This document shows, piece after piece, positions 1 through 7,432 of a DNA stretch of 64,000 nt (position 1 is the stretch's first letter; every line of letters starts with the position of its first letter). The stretch is taken from positions 62,001 to 126,000 of the forward strand of contig JAHBUD010000003.1 in the NCBI GenBank assembly GCA_019638255.1, written 5' to 3'. The translations under genes were made by a program, and so were the position numbers. The notes under the pieces were generated by a model. It searched no databases and was not told the DNA's origin. It worked only from the letters and a program-made list of their open reading frames with translations. This DNA is from Cyclobacteriaceae bacterium. GTDB taxonomy: Bacteria > Bacteroidota > Bacteroidia > Cytophagales > Cyclobacteriaceae.

Positions 1-527
1 CAGCGAAATTAACGGTTGGTGATCCGCACGATGAGCAAACAAAAATCGGAGCCCTGGTTTCAGAAGCACACATGCACAAAGTGCTTTCGTATGTCGAGCT
101 GGCCAGGCAAGAAGGAGGAAAAGTTCTTACCGGTGGAAGACAAGTAAAAATTGATGGGCGTTGCACAAACGGATATTTTGTTGAACCAACCGTGATTACC
201 GGATTAGGTCATATGTGTCGCACCAACCAGGAGGAAATCTTTGGCCCGGTAGTAACCATTATGCCGTTTGATACGGAAGATGAAGTAATCAATTATGCCA
301 ATAGTACCGGCTATGGCTTATCAGCCACGATCTGGACAGAAAATTTAAAACGAGCCCACCGTGTTGCAGCACAGCTTAAGAGCGGCATTATCTGGGTGAA
401 CTGCTGGCTCTTCCGCGATTTACGTACACCCTTTGGGGGTATGAAGCAAAGCGGTGTTGGAAGAGAGGGAGGTTGGGAAGCGTTACGGTTTTTTACCGAG
501 GCGAAGAATGTGTGTATTAAAATTTAG
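1..527 (+). CDS. Aldehyde dehydrogenase, C-terminal part (aminomuconate-semialdehyde dehydrogenase-like)
   Basis: The reading frame is open from the left edge (codons from position 3), so only the last 174 residues are visible. Seen: the ALDH motif EEIFGPVV and the C-terminal block FGGMKQSGVGREGG ahead of FFTEAKNV. The sequence VNCWLFRDLRTPFGG resembles 2-aminomuconate/2-hydroxymuconate semialdehyde dehydrogenases (ALDH8 type), which oxidise ring-cleavage semialdehydes with NAD+, for instance in kynurenine degradation. The catalytic cysteine and most of the NAD-binding fold lie outside the window. ALDH membership is certain; the substrate is inferred from similarity in the C-terminal region only. 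Confidence 0.85.
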   Translation, partial: AKLTVGDPHDEQTKIGALVSEAHMHKVLSYVELARQEGGKVLTGGRQVKIDGRCTNGYFVEPTVITGLGHMCRTNQEEIFGPVVTIMPFDTEDEVINYANSTGYGLSATIWTENLKRAHRVAAQLKSGIIWVNCWLFRDLRTPFGGMKQSGVGREGGWEALRFFTEAKNVCIKI

Positions 528-562
528 ATATAAGTATCAAGACGTATGTAGAAAGACGGTTC

Positions 563-597
563 GTTCTTAAGTCTTACTACTTACGACTTAAGTCCTA
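563..597. repeat. Five imperfect seven-base repeats before pnuC
   Basis: Consecutive 7-mers gttctta, agtctta, ctactta, cgactta and agtccta run up to three bases before the pnuC ATG. The array also folds: CTTAAGTC (566-573) is perfectly complementary to GACTTAAG (585-592) around an 11-nt loop. The pnuC ribosome-binding region therefore lies inside the repeat. Two other intergenic spots in the window show comparable 7-nt periodicity. Confidence 0.6.
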
Positions 598-600
598 ATA

Positions 601-1263
601 ATGAGTTTCTTCGATATCAACAAAATCTTTTTTGAACTCTTGGGCTACCAAATGAGCTACCTCGAGTTCTTCGGAACGATCGCTGGCTTCATCGCGGTTT
701 ATCTGGCTTCACGCGCCAATATCTGGAGTTGGCCTATTGGGCTAATTAATGTCACCCTTTTCTTTTTCCTGTTTTACCAGGTGCAGCTTTACCCGGATAT
801 GTTTTTACAGGTGTTCTTTTTCGTTACCAACCTTATAGGTTGGTGGCGCTGGTCGCATCCCAAGCCATTTGAAGAAGATCGAAAAAAAGAACTCAAGGTT
901 AGCTATATGCCAACCCGGATGTTGCTCGTCCTGGCCATAGCCGGATTTTTGGGCACATTCCTCTTTGGTTCCATGGCCAGCCGCCTGCATGAATGGTTTC
1001 CGGTAGTTTTTAATAAACCCAGTGCTTTTCCTTTTTTAGATTCGTTTGTAACGGTAATGAGTATCATCACCACGTTTCTTATGATTCAGAAAAAAATTGA
1101 AAGCTGGATTATATGGATTGTGGTGGATGTGGTGGCCACCTACATGTATTTCGCCAAGGGAATAAAATTTGTTGGCTTTGAATACCTGGTGTTTTGCTTC
1201 ATTGCCGCTTTCGGACTTTTAAACTGGATGCGTGAATACAAAAGCTATAACCTTACGAAATGA
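601..1263 (+). CDS. pnuC: Nicotinamide riboside transporter PnuC family
   Basis: A 220-residue membrane protein with about seven hydrophobic segments. The family signature is visible: an early W-S-W-P-I-G-L motif (residues 43-49) and, after the next helices, NLIGWWRW. PnuC proteins move nicotinamide riboside (or a related vitamin B3 form) across the inner membrane by facilitated diffusion, with phosphorylation inside the cell trapping the substrate. The next gene, nadR, overlaps by 4 bp and supplies that kinase, which supports the call. The start is the ATG right after the seven-base repeat array; no in-frame alternative fits better. The vitamer is inferred, not visible. Confidence 0.92.
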   Translation: MSFFDINKIFFELLGYQMSYLEFFGTIAGFIAVYLASRANIWSWPIGLINVTLFFFLFYQVQLYPDMFLQVFFFVTNLIGWWRWSHPKPFEEDRKKELKVSYMPTRMLLVLAIAGFLGTFLFGSMASRLHEWFPVVFNKPSAFPFLDSFVTVMSIITTFLMIQKKIESWIIWIVVDVVATYMYFAKGIKFVGFEYLVFCFIAAFGLLNWMREYKSYNLTK

Positions 1264-2246
1264 AACGCGGACTGGTTATTGGTAAGTTTCTTCCGATTCA
1301 TAAAGGACATATCGCCCTGATTGAATTTGCAGCTTCTCAATGCGATGAGGTCATTGTTTCCATGAGCTACACACCACATGATCCTATTGATCCGGAACTG
1401 AGATTTTCGTGGATACAGAAAATATTTCATGATCAACCGGCTATAAAACCCGAAAAGGTAGCAGATGATTTTGACGATGAAACATTGCCGTTGAATGAAC
1501 GTACTCAAAAGTGGGCTGCCTTTATTGCGAAGAGGTACCCACCAATTGATGTTCTTTTTTCCTCAGAAGACTACGGAGCACCATTTGCCAAACACCTTGG
1601 TATTCCACATGTTGAATTTGATTCACTCCGTGATAAATTCCCGGTGTCGGGCACAAAAATTCGTGAACAACCTTTTCAGTATTGGAATTTTATTCCAAAC
1701 GAAGTTCGCCCCTTCTTTGTGAAGAAAATTTGTTTTTATGGTCCGGAGAGTACCGGAAAATCCATGATGGCCAAAAGGATGGCCGAGCATTATCATACCG
1801 TAAGTGTTCCCGAAGTTGCGCGTGAGTTGATTGCCACCAATGAATTTAACCGGGAAGACATCATCATGATTGGTCGTAAACAAACTGAACGCATTTTCAA
1901 AAAATTACAGATGGCCAACAAATTACTTTTTTGCGACACGGATTTAATTACCACACAAATCTATTCGCGGCATTACCTGAAAGTGGTTCCACCTGTATTG
2001 TATGAACTTGAAAAGATGGTACGGTACGATCAGTATTTTCTGTTTGAAACAGATGTCCCTTGGGTAGATGATGGTTTACGCGATTTGGGAGCGGAACAGA
2101 AACGAAAGGAGATGTTTGAAATTTTTAAAGAGGAACTCAAACGGAGAAATATCGACTATGTAATGATCAGGGGTACCTGGGAGGAGCGGGAAAAAATAAT
2201 CACTGATTTTTGTGATCGACTTATCTCAACGAACAAGACTGATTAG
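1260..2246 (+). CDS. nadR: Bifunctional NMN adenylyltransferase / nicotinamide riboside kinase (NadR-type)
   Basis: The 328-residue protein has two domains. The N-terminal nucleotidyltransferase carries GKFLPIHKGH (residues 8-17), the (H)xGH active-site motif of NMN adenylyltransferases. The C-terminal P-loop kinase begins near residue 158 with the Walker A motif GPESTGKS. Together they convert nicotinamide riboside to NMN and then NAD+. Unlike enterobacterial NadR there is no N-terminal helix-turn-helix, so this is an enzyme and not a repressor. Its ATG overlaps the pnuC stop (ATGA), so uptake and phosphorylation are translationally coupled. Confidence 0.93.
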   Translation: MKRGLVIGKFLPIHKGHIALIEFAASQCDEVIVSMSYTPHDPIDPELRFSWIQKIFHDQPAIKPEKVADDFDDETLPLNERTQKWAAFIAKRYPPIDVLFSSEDYGAPFAKHLGIPHVEFDSLRDKFPVSGTKIREQPFQYWNFIPNEVRPFFVKKICFYGPESTGKSMMAKRMAEHYHTVSVPEVARELIATNEFNREDIIMIGRKQTERIFKKLQMANKLLFCDTDLITTQIYSRHYLKVVPPVLYELEKMVRYDQYFLFETDVPWVDDGLRDLGAEQKRKEMFEIFKEELKRRNIDYVMIRGTWEEREKIITDFCDRLISTNKTD

Positions 2247-2252
2247 AACATT

Positions 2253-3539
2253 TTATCCGCGTTGTGCTTTCCCCAAACGGTAACCAACCACGGCATAGAA
2301 GAAAATGTACAGGTAGCACGGCAGTACACACCAGAAGAAAGCCGTTTGTGAATTCCAGGCAAAACCATCACTATCAATTAACCTTCCGTAAACCTGAGGG
2401 ATTATGGCACCTCCCGCAATACCCATGATTAACAATGCAGAACCAATTTTTGTAAATCGGCCAAGCCCATCGATGGCTAACGGAAAAATTGCCGGCCACA
2501 TCAGGGAATTGGCTAATCCAAGCAGCGCAATGAATAGAATACTCATGTACCCCGAAGTAAAAAATGCAAAGACTGAAAAGAGAATGCCGGTAAGAGCTGA
2601 GTATTTCAGTGCATCTTCCTGCTTTATGTATTTTGGGATGGTGATGATACCGATAATATACCCTACTACCATCGACCATAAGGTGTACGAAGTAAAATTT
2701 TTGGTTTCATCCAGACTCATGCCCAATGCTTTTCCGTAAGGACCAATTACATCGCCTGCCATTACTTCAGCGCCTACATAAACAAAAATGCAAATAGCGC
2801 CCAGTACGAGATGAGGAAATTGAAGGATGCTTGTTTTTGTTTTTGAGATGTCACTGTCCGTTAATTCTTCCGATTCTGTTTCAATTTCCGGTAAGGATGA
2901 CATACGGATCATAACGGCCAGTAAGATCAATACACCTGCCATAATTACATACGGCATGATAACCCGCTGTGCGAGCGAATCCATCAACTGAATTCGTGTT
3001 TGTTCATCAACCGCTGCGTTAATCTGCGATTCAATTTCACTTGCTCCACTTAATACAATGGCACTGAGTATGACCGGGCTCAATGCCCCAGCCACTTTAT
3101 TGCAGATGCCCATTATACTGATGCGTTTAGCTGCCGATTCAATTGGACCTATAATAGATATGTATGGATTAGAAGCAGTTTGCAGCAGGGATAATCCCAT
3201 ACCTTGAACAAATAGCCCGGTAAGGAATAAACCAAAACTCCGACTGTTGGCCGCGGGTACAAACAGCAATGCGCCAACCGCCATAATTACCAGGCCTAGG
3301 GCCATACCTTTCTTAAATCCTGTTTTATTGAGAATAAAGGATGACGGAATAGCCAAAAAGAAATAGGCCATGTAAAAGGCAAATGTTACCAATAAGGCCT
3401 GGGCATCGGTTTTTAAATCACACGCCAGCTTTAAAAAGGGAATCAGGGTTCCGTTAAGCCACGTAACAAATCCGAAAATGAAAAATAATACACCTATTAT
3501 AACAATGGAGTAAGTATATCGGTTGGCCTTTTGATCCAT
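2253..3539 (-). CDS. Sugar MFS transporter (FucP/GluP family)
   Basis: A 428-residue, roughly 12-helix major facilitator protein. The N-terminal segment FFIFGFVTWLNGTLIPFLK and the later QTASNPYISIIGP match the fucose/glucose-galactose/N-acetylglucosamine proton symporters common in Bacteroidota. The ATG at 3539 is chosen because it gives the expected short cytoplasmic N-terminus; an ATG 33 bases upstream would add an atypical extension. It is divergent from a nucleotidyltransferase and a kinase for sugars, separated by 48 bp, which suggests that the imported sugar is their substrate. The actual sugar cannot be read from the sequence. Confidence 0.88.
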   Translation of the reverse strand: MDQKANRYTYSIVIIGVLFFIFGFVTWLNGTLIPFLKLACDLKTDAQALLVTFAFYMAYFFLAIPSSFILNKTGFKKGMALGLVIMAVGALLFVPAANSRSFGLFLTGLFVQGMGLSLLQTASNPYISIIGPIESAAKRISIMGICNKVAGALSPVILSAIVLSGASEIESQINAAVDEQTRIQLMDSLAQRVIMPYVIMAGVLILLAVMIRMSSLPEIETESEELTDSDISKTKTSILQFPHLVLGAICIFVYVGAEVMAGDVIGPYGKALGMSLDETKNFTSYTLWSMVVGYIIGIITIPKYIKQEDALKYSALTGILFSVFAFFTSGYMSILFIALLGLANSLMWPAIFPLAIDGLGRFTKIGSALLIMGIAGGAIIPQVYGRLIDSDGFAWNSQTAFFWCVLPCYLYIFFYAVVGYRLGKAQRG

Positions 3540-3587
3540 AGCGTATATTTTTAGCGTTCGATAATAAAGCAAATAAACTGAAACACC

Positions 3588-4505
3588 ATGAGCACTTCGA
3601 ATAAACTCACACTACTGGTATTGGCCGCAGGTATGGGCAGCCGCTATGGCGGCATCAAACAGATTGATGGCTTTGGGCCAAGCGGAGAAACCATTATGGA
3701 TTATTCCTTATACGATGCAGTGCGTTCAGGATTTACAAAGGTGGTCTTTATAGTTCGTGAAGAGATACTGGAAACGGTTAAGGAAATATTTTTGCCAAAG
3801 TTAAAGGGCAAGGTGGAAGTGGAGTTTGTTATTCAGGCATTGGATACGCTCGTACCTGCGGAGTATCAAAATGGTGAACGGCAAAAACCCTGGGGAACAG
3901 GTCATGCCATGTTGTGTGCAAAAAATGTAATTCATGAACCTTTTGCCGTAATCAATGCCGATGACTTTTACGGACAAGAAGCATTTAAGAATGTAGCTAA
4001 GTTTTTCAATACACCTGATGGAGGTTCGGCTGGCGGAGTGCATACTTTGGTTGGTTACACGTTGAAGAATGTATTATCCGATTACGGCAGCGTTTCGCGC
4101 GGAGTAGGAGAGGAGGATGCCAACGGTTATTTAACGTCTGTTGTTGAACGAACTAATGTAGCTCGTGTTGACGGAAAGATTCTGGCCAAGGAAGCAAGTG
4201 GCGATGTAGAACTTAATCCCGAGGCAAAAACTTCCATGAATTTCTGGGGTTTTCATCCGTCTATATTTCCGGCCACAGAGCGTATGTTTTATTCATTTTT
4301 GAAGAACAACGCAGGCAATATCAAAGCAGAGTTTTTTATACCGCTTATTGCGAATGAACTCGTGAAATCCGGTGAAGGAAAAATCAAAGTAATCTCCGGA
4401 GGGGATATTTGGTTTGGTGTTACGTACAAAGAAGATAAGGAAGAGGTATCAAGAAAAATAAGGGAATTGGTTGATAAGGGCATTTACCCGCAAAAGCTTT
4501 GGTGA
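3588..4505 (+). CDS. Sugar-phosphate nucleotidyltransferase family protein
   Basis: A 305-residue protein of the NTP-transferase fold. The nucleotide-binding loop LVLAAGMGSRYGG is at residues 10-22, and the metal-binding stretch is INADDFYG near residue 125. Such enzymes join a sugar 1-phosphate to UTP, CTP or a similar nucleotide. It precedes, on the same strand, a kinase resembling N-acetylhexosamine 1-kinase, 41 bp away. The pair could therefore phosphorylate a sugar at C1 and activate it directly to a nucleotide sugar. The fold is clear; nucleotide and sugar specificity are inferred from context only. Confidence 0.8.
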   Translation: MSTSNKLTLLVLAAGMGSRYGGIKQIDGFGPSGETIMDYSLYDAVRSGFTKVVFIVREEILETVKEIFLPKLKGKVEVEFVIQALDTLVPAEYQNGERQKPWGTGHAMLCAKNVIHEPFAVINADDFYGQEAFKNVAKFFNTPDGGSAGGVHTLVGYTLKNVLSDYGSVSRGVGEEDANGYLTSVVERTNVARVDGKILAKEASGDVELNPEAKTSMNFWGFHPSIFPATERMFYSFLKNNAGNIKAEFFIPLIANELVKSGEGKIKVISGGDIWFGVTYKEDKEEVSRKIRELVDKGIYPQKLW

Positions 4506-4546
4506 CAGATTCTAGTTATTGTCTGCCCATAAAGCCTGAATAAGAA

Positions 4547-5578
4547 ATGATCCCTCCGGTAATCTTGCGGGCATTTGGTTTTGAGGGTGAAGGTGTTTTC
4601 ATCCAACCGTTTGGCTCTGGGCATATCAACCGCACATTTAAAATTGATGCACCGCACGGAAGTTTTGTTCTTCAGCGAATTAATCACCATGTATTCCGCA
4701 ATCCGGAAGTAATAGCCTCCAACATTGGATACGCTGCGCGCTATTTGAAACACAACTATCCGGATTACTTATTTCTTTCGCCCATCGCATCGCTCACCAA
4801 CCAGCAAATGGTTTACGATAACGAAGGTTATCCCTGGCGTTTGTTTCCCTATTTTAAAAACACCATTACCATTGATGCGGTAACATCAGAGCAAGAGGCC
4901 TTCGAAGCGGCAAAGGGTTTTGCACGACTAACAAAAAATTTAGCCGGATGTGATGTTGGCAACGTTCAACCTACCATTGAAAAGTTTCACGATCTGACAT
5001 GGCGATATGAACAATTTCACACTGCATTGGCGCAGGCACAATCCGAGCGAAAAGAGCTCGCATTTAATGCCATTGATAATTGTTTGCGATTTTCGCATCT
5101 CGTCAAAACATACACTGCATTGATTAATGAAAATGCCCTGAAGCCACGCATTACCCACAACGACACCAAAATCAATAACATATTATTCGATACGGAAACC
5201 AAAAAGGCCGTGTGCGTGATTGATCTCGACACCTTAATGCCGGGCTATTTTATTTATGACCTGGGCGATATGGTGCGAACTTTTGTTAGTCCGGTGAGTG
5301 AAGAAGAAATGGATCTTTCAAAAATTACCTTTCGTGAGGACATATACCAGGCGTTGCTGAGGGGCTACCTCTCAGAAATGGCAGGTGAATTAAGTGAGCA
5401 GGAAATGAAAATCATACCTTTTTCCGGCCTGATGATGACTTACATTATGGCGCTTCGGTTTCTTGCCGATTACCTGAATGGCGATGTTTACTACACCACT
5501 AAGTACGAAGGACAAAATTTAGTGCGCGCAGTAAATCAATTGAGTTTACTGGAGAAGTTGGAATCAGCCAATCTATAA
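4547..5578 (+). CDS. Phosphotransferase, N-acetylhexosamine 1-kinase (NahK)-like
   Basis: A 343-residue protein of the aminoglycoside-phosphotransferase/choline-kinase fold. The catalytic loop HNDTKINN is at residues 204-211 (catalytic Asp206), and the metal site is IDLDTLMPG at 225-233 followed by YDLGDMVR. This combination is typical of bifidobacterial N-acetylhexosamine 1-kinase, which phosphorylates GlcNAc/GalNAc at the anomeric carbon. Its neighbours, a nucleotidyltransferase and a sugar symporter, fit a salvage route to an activated sugar. Another small-molecule kinase of this broad fold remains possible, but the HNDTK and IDLDT motifs favour the NahK group. Confidence 0.75.
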   Translation: MIPPVILRAFGFEGEGVFIQPFGSGHINRTFKIDAPHGSFVLQRINHHVFRNPEVIASNIGYAARYLKHNYPDYLFLSPIASLTNQQMVYDNEGYPWRLFPYFKNTITIDAVTSEQEAFEAAKGFARLTKNLAGCDVGNVQPTIEKFHDLTWRYEQFHTALAQAQSERKELAFNAIDNCLRFSHLVKTYTALINENALKPRITHNDTKINNILFDTETKKAVCVIDLDTLMPGYFIYDLGDMVRTFVSPVSEEEMDLSKITFREDIYQALLRGYLSEMAGELSEQEMKIIPFSGLMMTYIMALRFLADYLNGDVYYTTKYEGQNLVRAVNQLSLLEKLESANL

Positions 5579-5642
5579 ATTGGTAAAGGGTGAACTCGCC
5601 CTGATCTCACATTAGGACCAGAAAATTTCTTCAGCTATCTGT

Positions 5643-5658
5643 CATATTTTGAAATATG
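5643..5658. promoter_or_regulatory. 16-bp palindrome upstream of the ECF sigma gene
   Basis: CATATTT-TG-AAATATG is a perfect inverted repeat with a 2-bp centre, 33 bp before the sigma-factor ATG. It could be an operator or part of an autoregulated promoter. I do not see a TAnnTTTG housekeeping box in this gap. AT-rich palindromes of this size also arise by chance. Confidence 0.35.
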
Positions 5659-5691
5659 TATTTACTAATAGTATAAAACCACAAAAAACTG

Positions 5692-6192
5692 ATGGAAGAA
5701 GCCAAAGAACAGGTGTTTTTGGAAATGTTGGGGGATAACAAAGCCCAGATTTCAAGGATTTGTGCGGTATACGCACAGGACGGAGACGAAAAGAAGGACC
5801 TGTTTCAAGAAGTTGCCTTCAATCTGTGGAAATCTTTACCCTCGTTTAAAGGTAATTCGGCACTTTCTACGTGGGTCTATCGTGTTACCTTAAACACTTG
5901 TATGCAAGCAAGATTCAAAGTAAAGAGGAATGAAACTTCAGTTGTAAGACTAACCAGTATACATTTTGAAACACTAAAACAAAATGATGACGATGCAGGA
6001 AAGCAAGAAAAAATAGCTCAGCTGTATGCCTGCATCAGAACTCTGAATGATGCTGATAAAAATCTTGTGATGCTTTTTTTAGAAGATTTACCCTACAAGG
6101 AAATTGCCCTTATTACCGGGCTAACCGAAAATCATATAGCAGTTCGTATGAAGCGGGTAAGAGAAAAATTATTCAACTGTTTAAATAAATAG
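5692..6192 (+). CDS. RNA polymerase sigma factor, ECF (sigma-70) family
   Basis: A 166-residue sigma factor with only regions 2 and 4. Region 2 includes DLFQEVAFNLWKSLPSFKG and ALSTWVYRVTLNTC. Region 4 is the helix-turn-helix LPYKEIALITGLTENHIAVRMKRVREKL near the C-terminus. ECF factors redirect RNA polymerase to a small regulon when released from an anti-sigma protein. The following gene starts 3 bp after the stop and encodes a membrane protein, the usual place for the anti-sigma. The regulon and the signal are unknown. Confidence 0.9.
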   Translation: MEEAKEQVFLEMLGDNKAQISRICAVYAQDGDEKKDLFQEVAFNLWKSLPSFKGNSALSTWVYRVTLNTCMQARFKVKRNETSVVRLTSIHFETLKQNDDDAGKQEKIAQLYACIRTLNDADKNLVMLFLEDLPYKEIALITGLTENHIAVRMKRVREKLFNCLNK

Positions 6193-6194
6193 AT

Positions 6195-6779
6195 ATGCTG
6201 GACAATGAAATGAAAACACTTTGGAAATCAATCAATGAACTTGAATTGATAAGCATTGATAAAGAATCCTTGAACAAGGATGTACATGAGCACGCTTCCA
6301 TAATGGAAAGGAAAATTTTGATCAGGAACATACTCGAAATTGGCGTTGCCGTGCTCATGGTGCCTGTAGCTGCATTTATTGCTTACTTACATCCTAGCCT
6401 TTTGGTAAAAGCAGGAGCCATATTGATGTTTCCATCTCTTTTTCTTGTCATCTATAAGTTATTGGAAACAAGAAGAAATAAAATGCAAGCAAAGGAATTT
6501 GCTACCAATCTTGAATTTCTTGAGAATAGTTTAACGTATTATCAAAGGGAGAAACATTTATTGGATACGGTTTTTTACTGGTATGTTTTACCATTCATTC
6601 CATGTGTAATTTTTGTTTTGCTGGGCATTGGCTTGAGCGGTTTTAAATTGATTTATGCGGGGGCAATTACTATAGGCATGAGTTATTTTATTGTTAGAAT
6701 AAATCAGTTGACGGTAGCAAGAAAGATTAACCCGCTTATTGAGAAGTTGCAAAGCGAAATTGAAACGTACAGAGGCTAA
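6195..6779 (+). CDS. Four-helix membrane protein, candidate anti-sigma partner
   Basis: I do not recognise a named family. The 194-residue protein starts with a charged soluble stretch (about residues 1-45), then has hydrophobic helices near 47-65, 70-89, 125-148 and 152-172, and ends in a short charged tail. Its start lies 3 bp after the sigma-factor stop, so the two are co-transcribed. By position it is likely to be the sigma factor's membrane-bound regulator, with the soluble N-terminus as the binding face. No zinc-binding HxxxCxxC anti-sigma motif is present, so this is inference from context. Confidence 0.6.
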   Translation: MLDNEMKTLWKSINELELISIDKESLNKDVHEHASIMERKILIRNILEIGVAVLMVPVAAFIAYLHPSLLVKAGAILMFPSLFLVIYKLLETRRNKMQAKEFATNLEFLENSLTYYQREKHLLDTVFYWYVLPFIPCVIFVLLGIGLSGFKLIYAGAITIGMSYFIVRINQLTVARKINPLIEKLQSEIETYRG

Positions 6780-6806
6780 TCCTACAACCAGGTCCTTATT
6801 AAACAA

Positions 6807-6830
6807 AAAACCCGGTGTAAACCGGGTTTT
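6807..6830. terminator. Bidirectional intrinsic terminator
   Basis: AAAACCCGGT and ACCGGGTTTT form a perfect 10-bp stem around the loop GTAA, with an A tract before and a T-rich tail after. It sits between the convergent membrane-protein gene and ndk and can serve both. Confidence 0.85.
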
Positions 6831-6853
6831 GATTTTTTAATTATCTCCTTTTA

Positions 6854-7273
6854 TTAGAAGCACTCTGTCTTCGCGAAAAAGAAACTTCCCTCTATTTCAG
6901 CATTCTCATCGCTGTCAGATCCATGGATGGCATTTGCTTCAATAGATTTAGCAAATAAATTACGAATGGTGCCTGGTGCAGCTTTTTGAGGATCGGTTGC
7001 GCCAATCAACTTACGGAAGTCTTCTACGGCATTGTCTTTTTCCAGTATCATGGGAACAATGGTCCCGGAAGACATGTACGAACATAAATCCTTGAAAAAA
7101 GGTCTCTCTTTATGGATTGCGTAAAATTGTCCGGCCCGTTCAGGGGTTAACTGTGTCTTCTTTACAGCTACGATGCGAAAGCCTGCTTCTTCAATCATTT
7201 TGGTGATTGCCCCGGTATTTCCAGCGCTAACCGCATCGGGTTTTATCATGGTAAAAGTTCTGTTTGTCGCCAT
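6854..7273 (-). CDS. ndk: Nucleoside diphosphate kinase
   Basis: The 139-residue length is normal for the family. It transfers the gamma phosphate from ATP to other NDPs and dNDPs through a phosphohistidine. The active-site histidine is His117 in NAIHGSDSDENAEIEG, and the N-terminal RTFTMIKPDAV motif is present. It is transcribed alone toward a bidirectional terminator. A TATTTTTG box on the minus strand at 7310-7303 gives a plausible promoter about 30 bp upstream of the ATG. Confidence 0.97.
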   Translation of the reverse strand: MATNRTFTMIKPDAVSAGNTGAITKMIEEAGFRIVAVKKTQLTPERAGQFYAIHKERPFFKDLCSYMSSGTIVPMILEKDNAVEDFRKLIGATDPQKAAPGTIRNLFAKSIEANAIHGSDSDENAEIEGSFFFAKTECF

Positions 7274-7302
7274 TTTTAATGCTATTTCGTTGATTTCGGC
7301 TG

Positions 7303-7331
7303 CAAAAATAGACGATTAGTTCATAGTGCAC
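7303..7331 (-). promoter_or_regulatory. Putative ndk promoter
   Basis: On the minus strand TATTTTTG (7310-7303) matches the Bacteroidota -7 element TAnnTTTG and is followed by C. The -33 position 18 nt upstream reads GTG instead of TTG. The distance to the ndk ATG is about 30 bp. Confidence 0.5.
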
Positions 7332-7385
7332 AGTCTGATGACGCTATTTTATAAGGTTTTTGGGCGCCCTGATAAAAACTGTTTA

Positions 7386-7414
7386 TTGACTATGGACAAT
7401 TTTCAGCATTTTTG
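7386..7414 (+). promoter_or_regulatory. Putative nrnA promoter
   Basis: TTG (7386-7388), 18 nt, then CATTTTTG (7407-7414): one mismatch from TTG-N18-TAnnTTTG. The ATG at 7433 lies 18 bp downstream, which argues against the in-frame TTG at 7412 as a start because it would lie inside the promoter. Confidence 0.5.
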
Positions 7415-7432
7415 CCCCTTCGTTTGAAGGTA

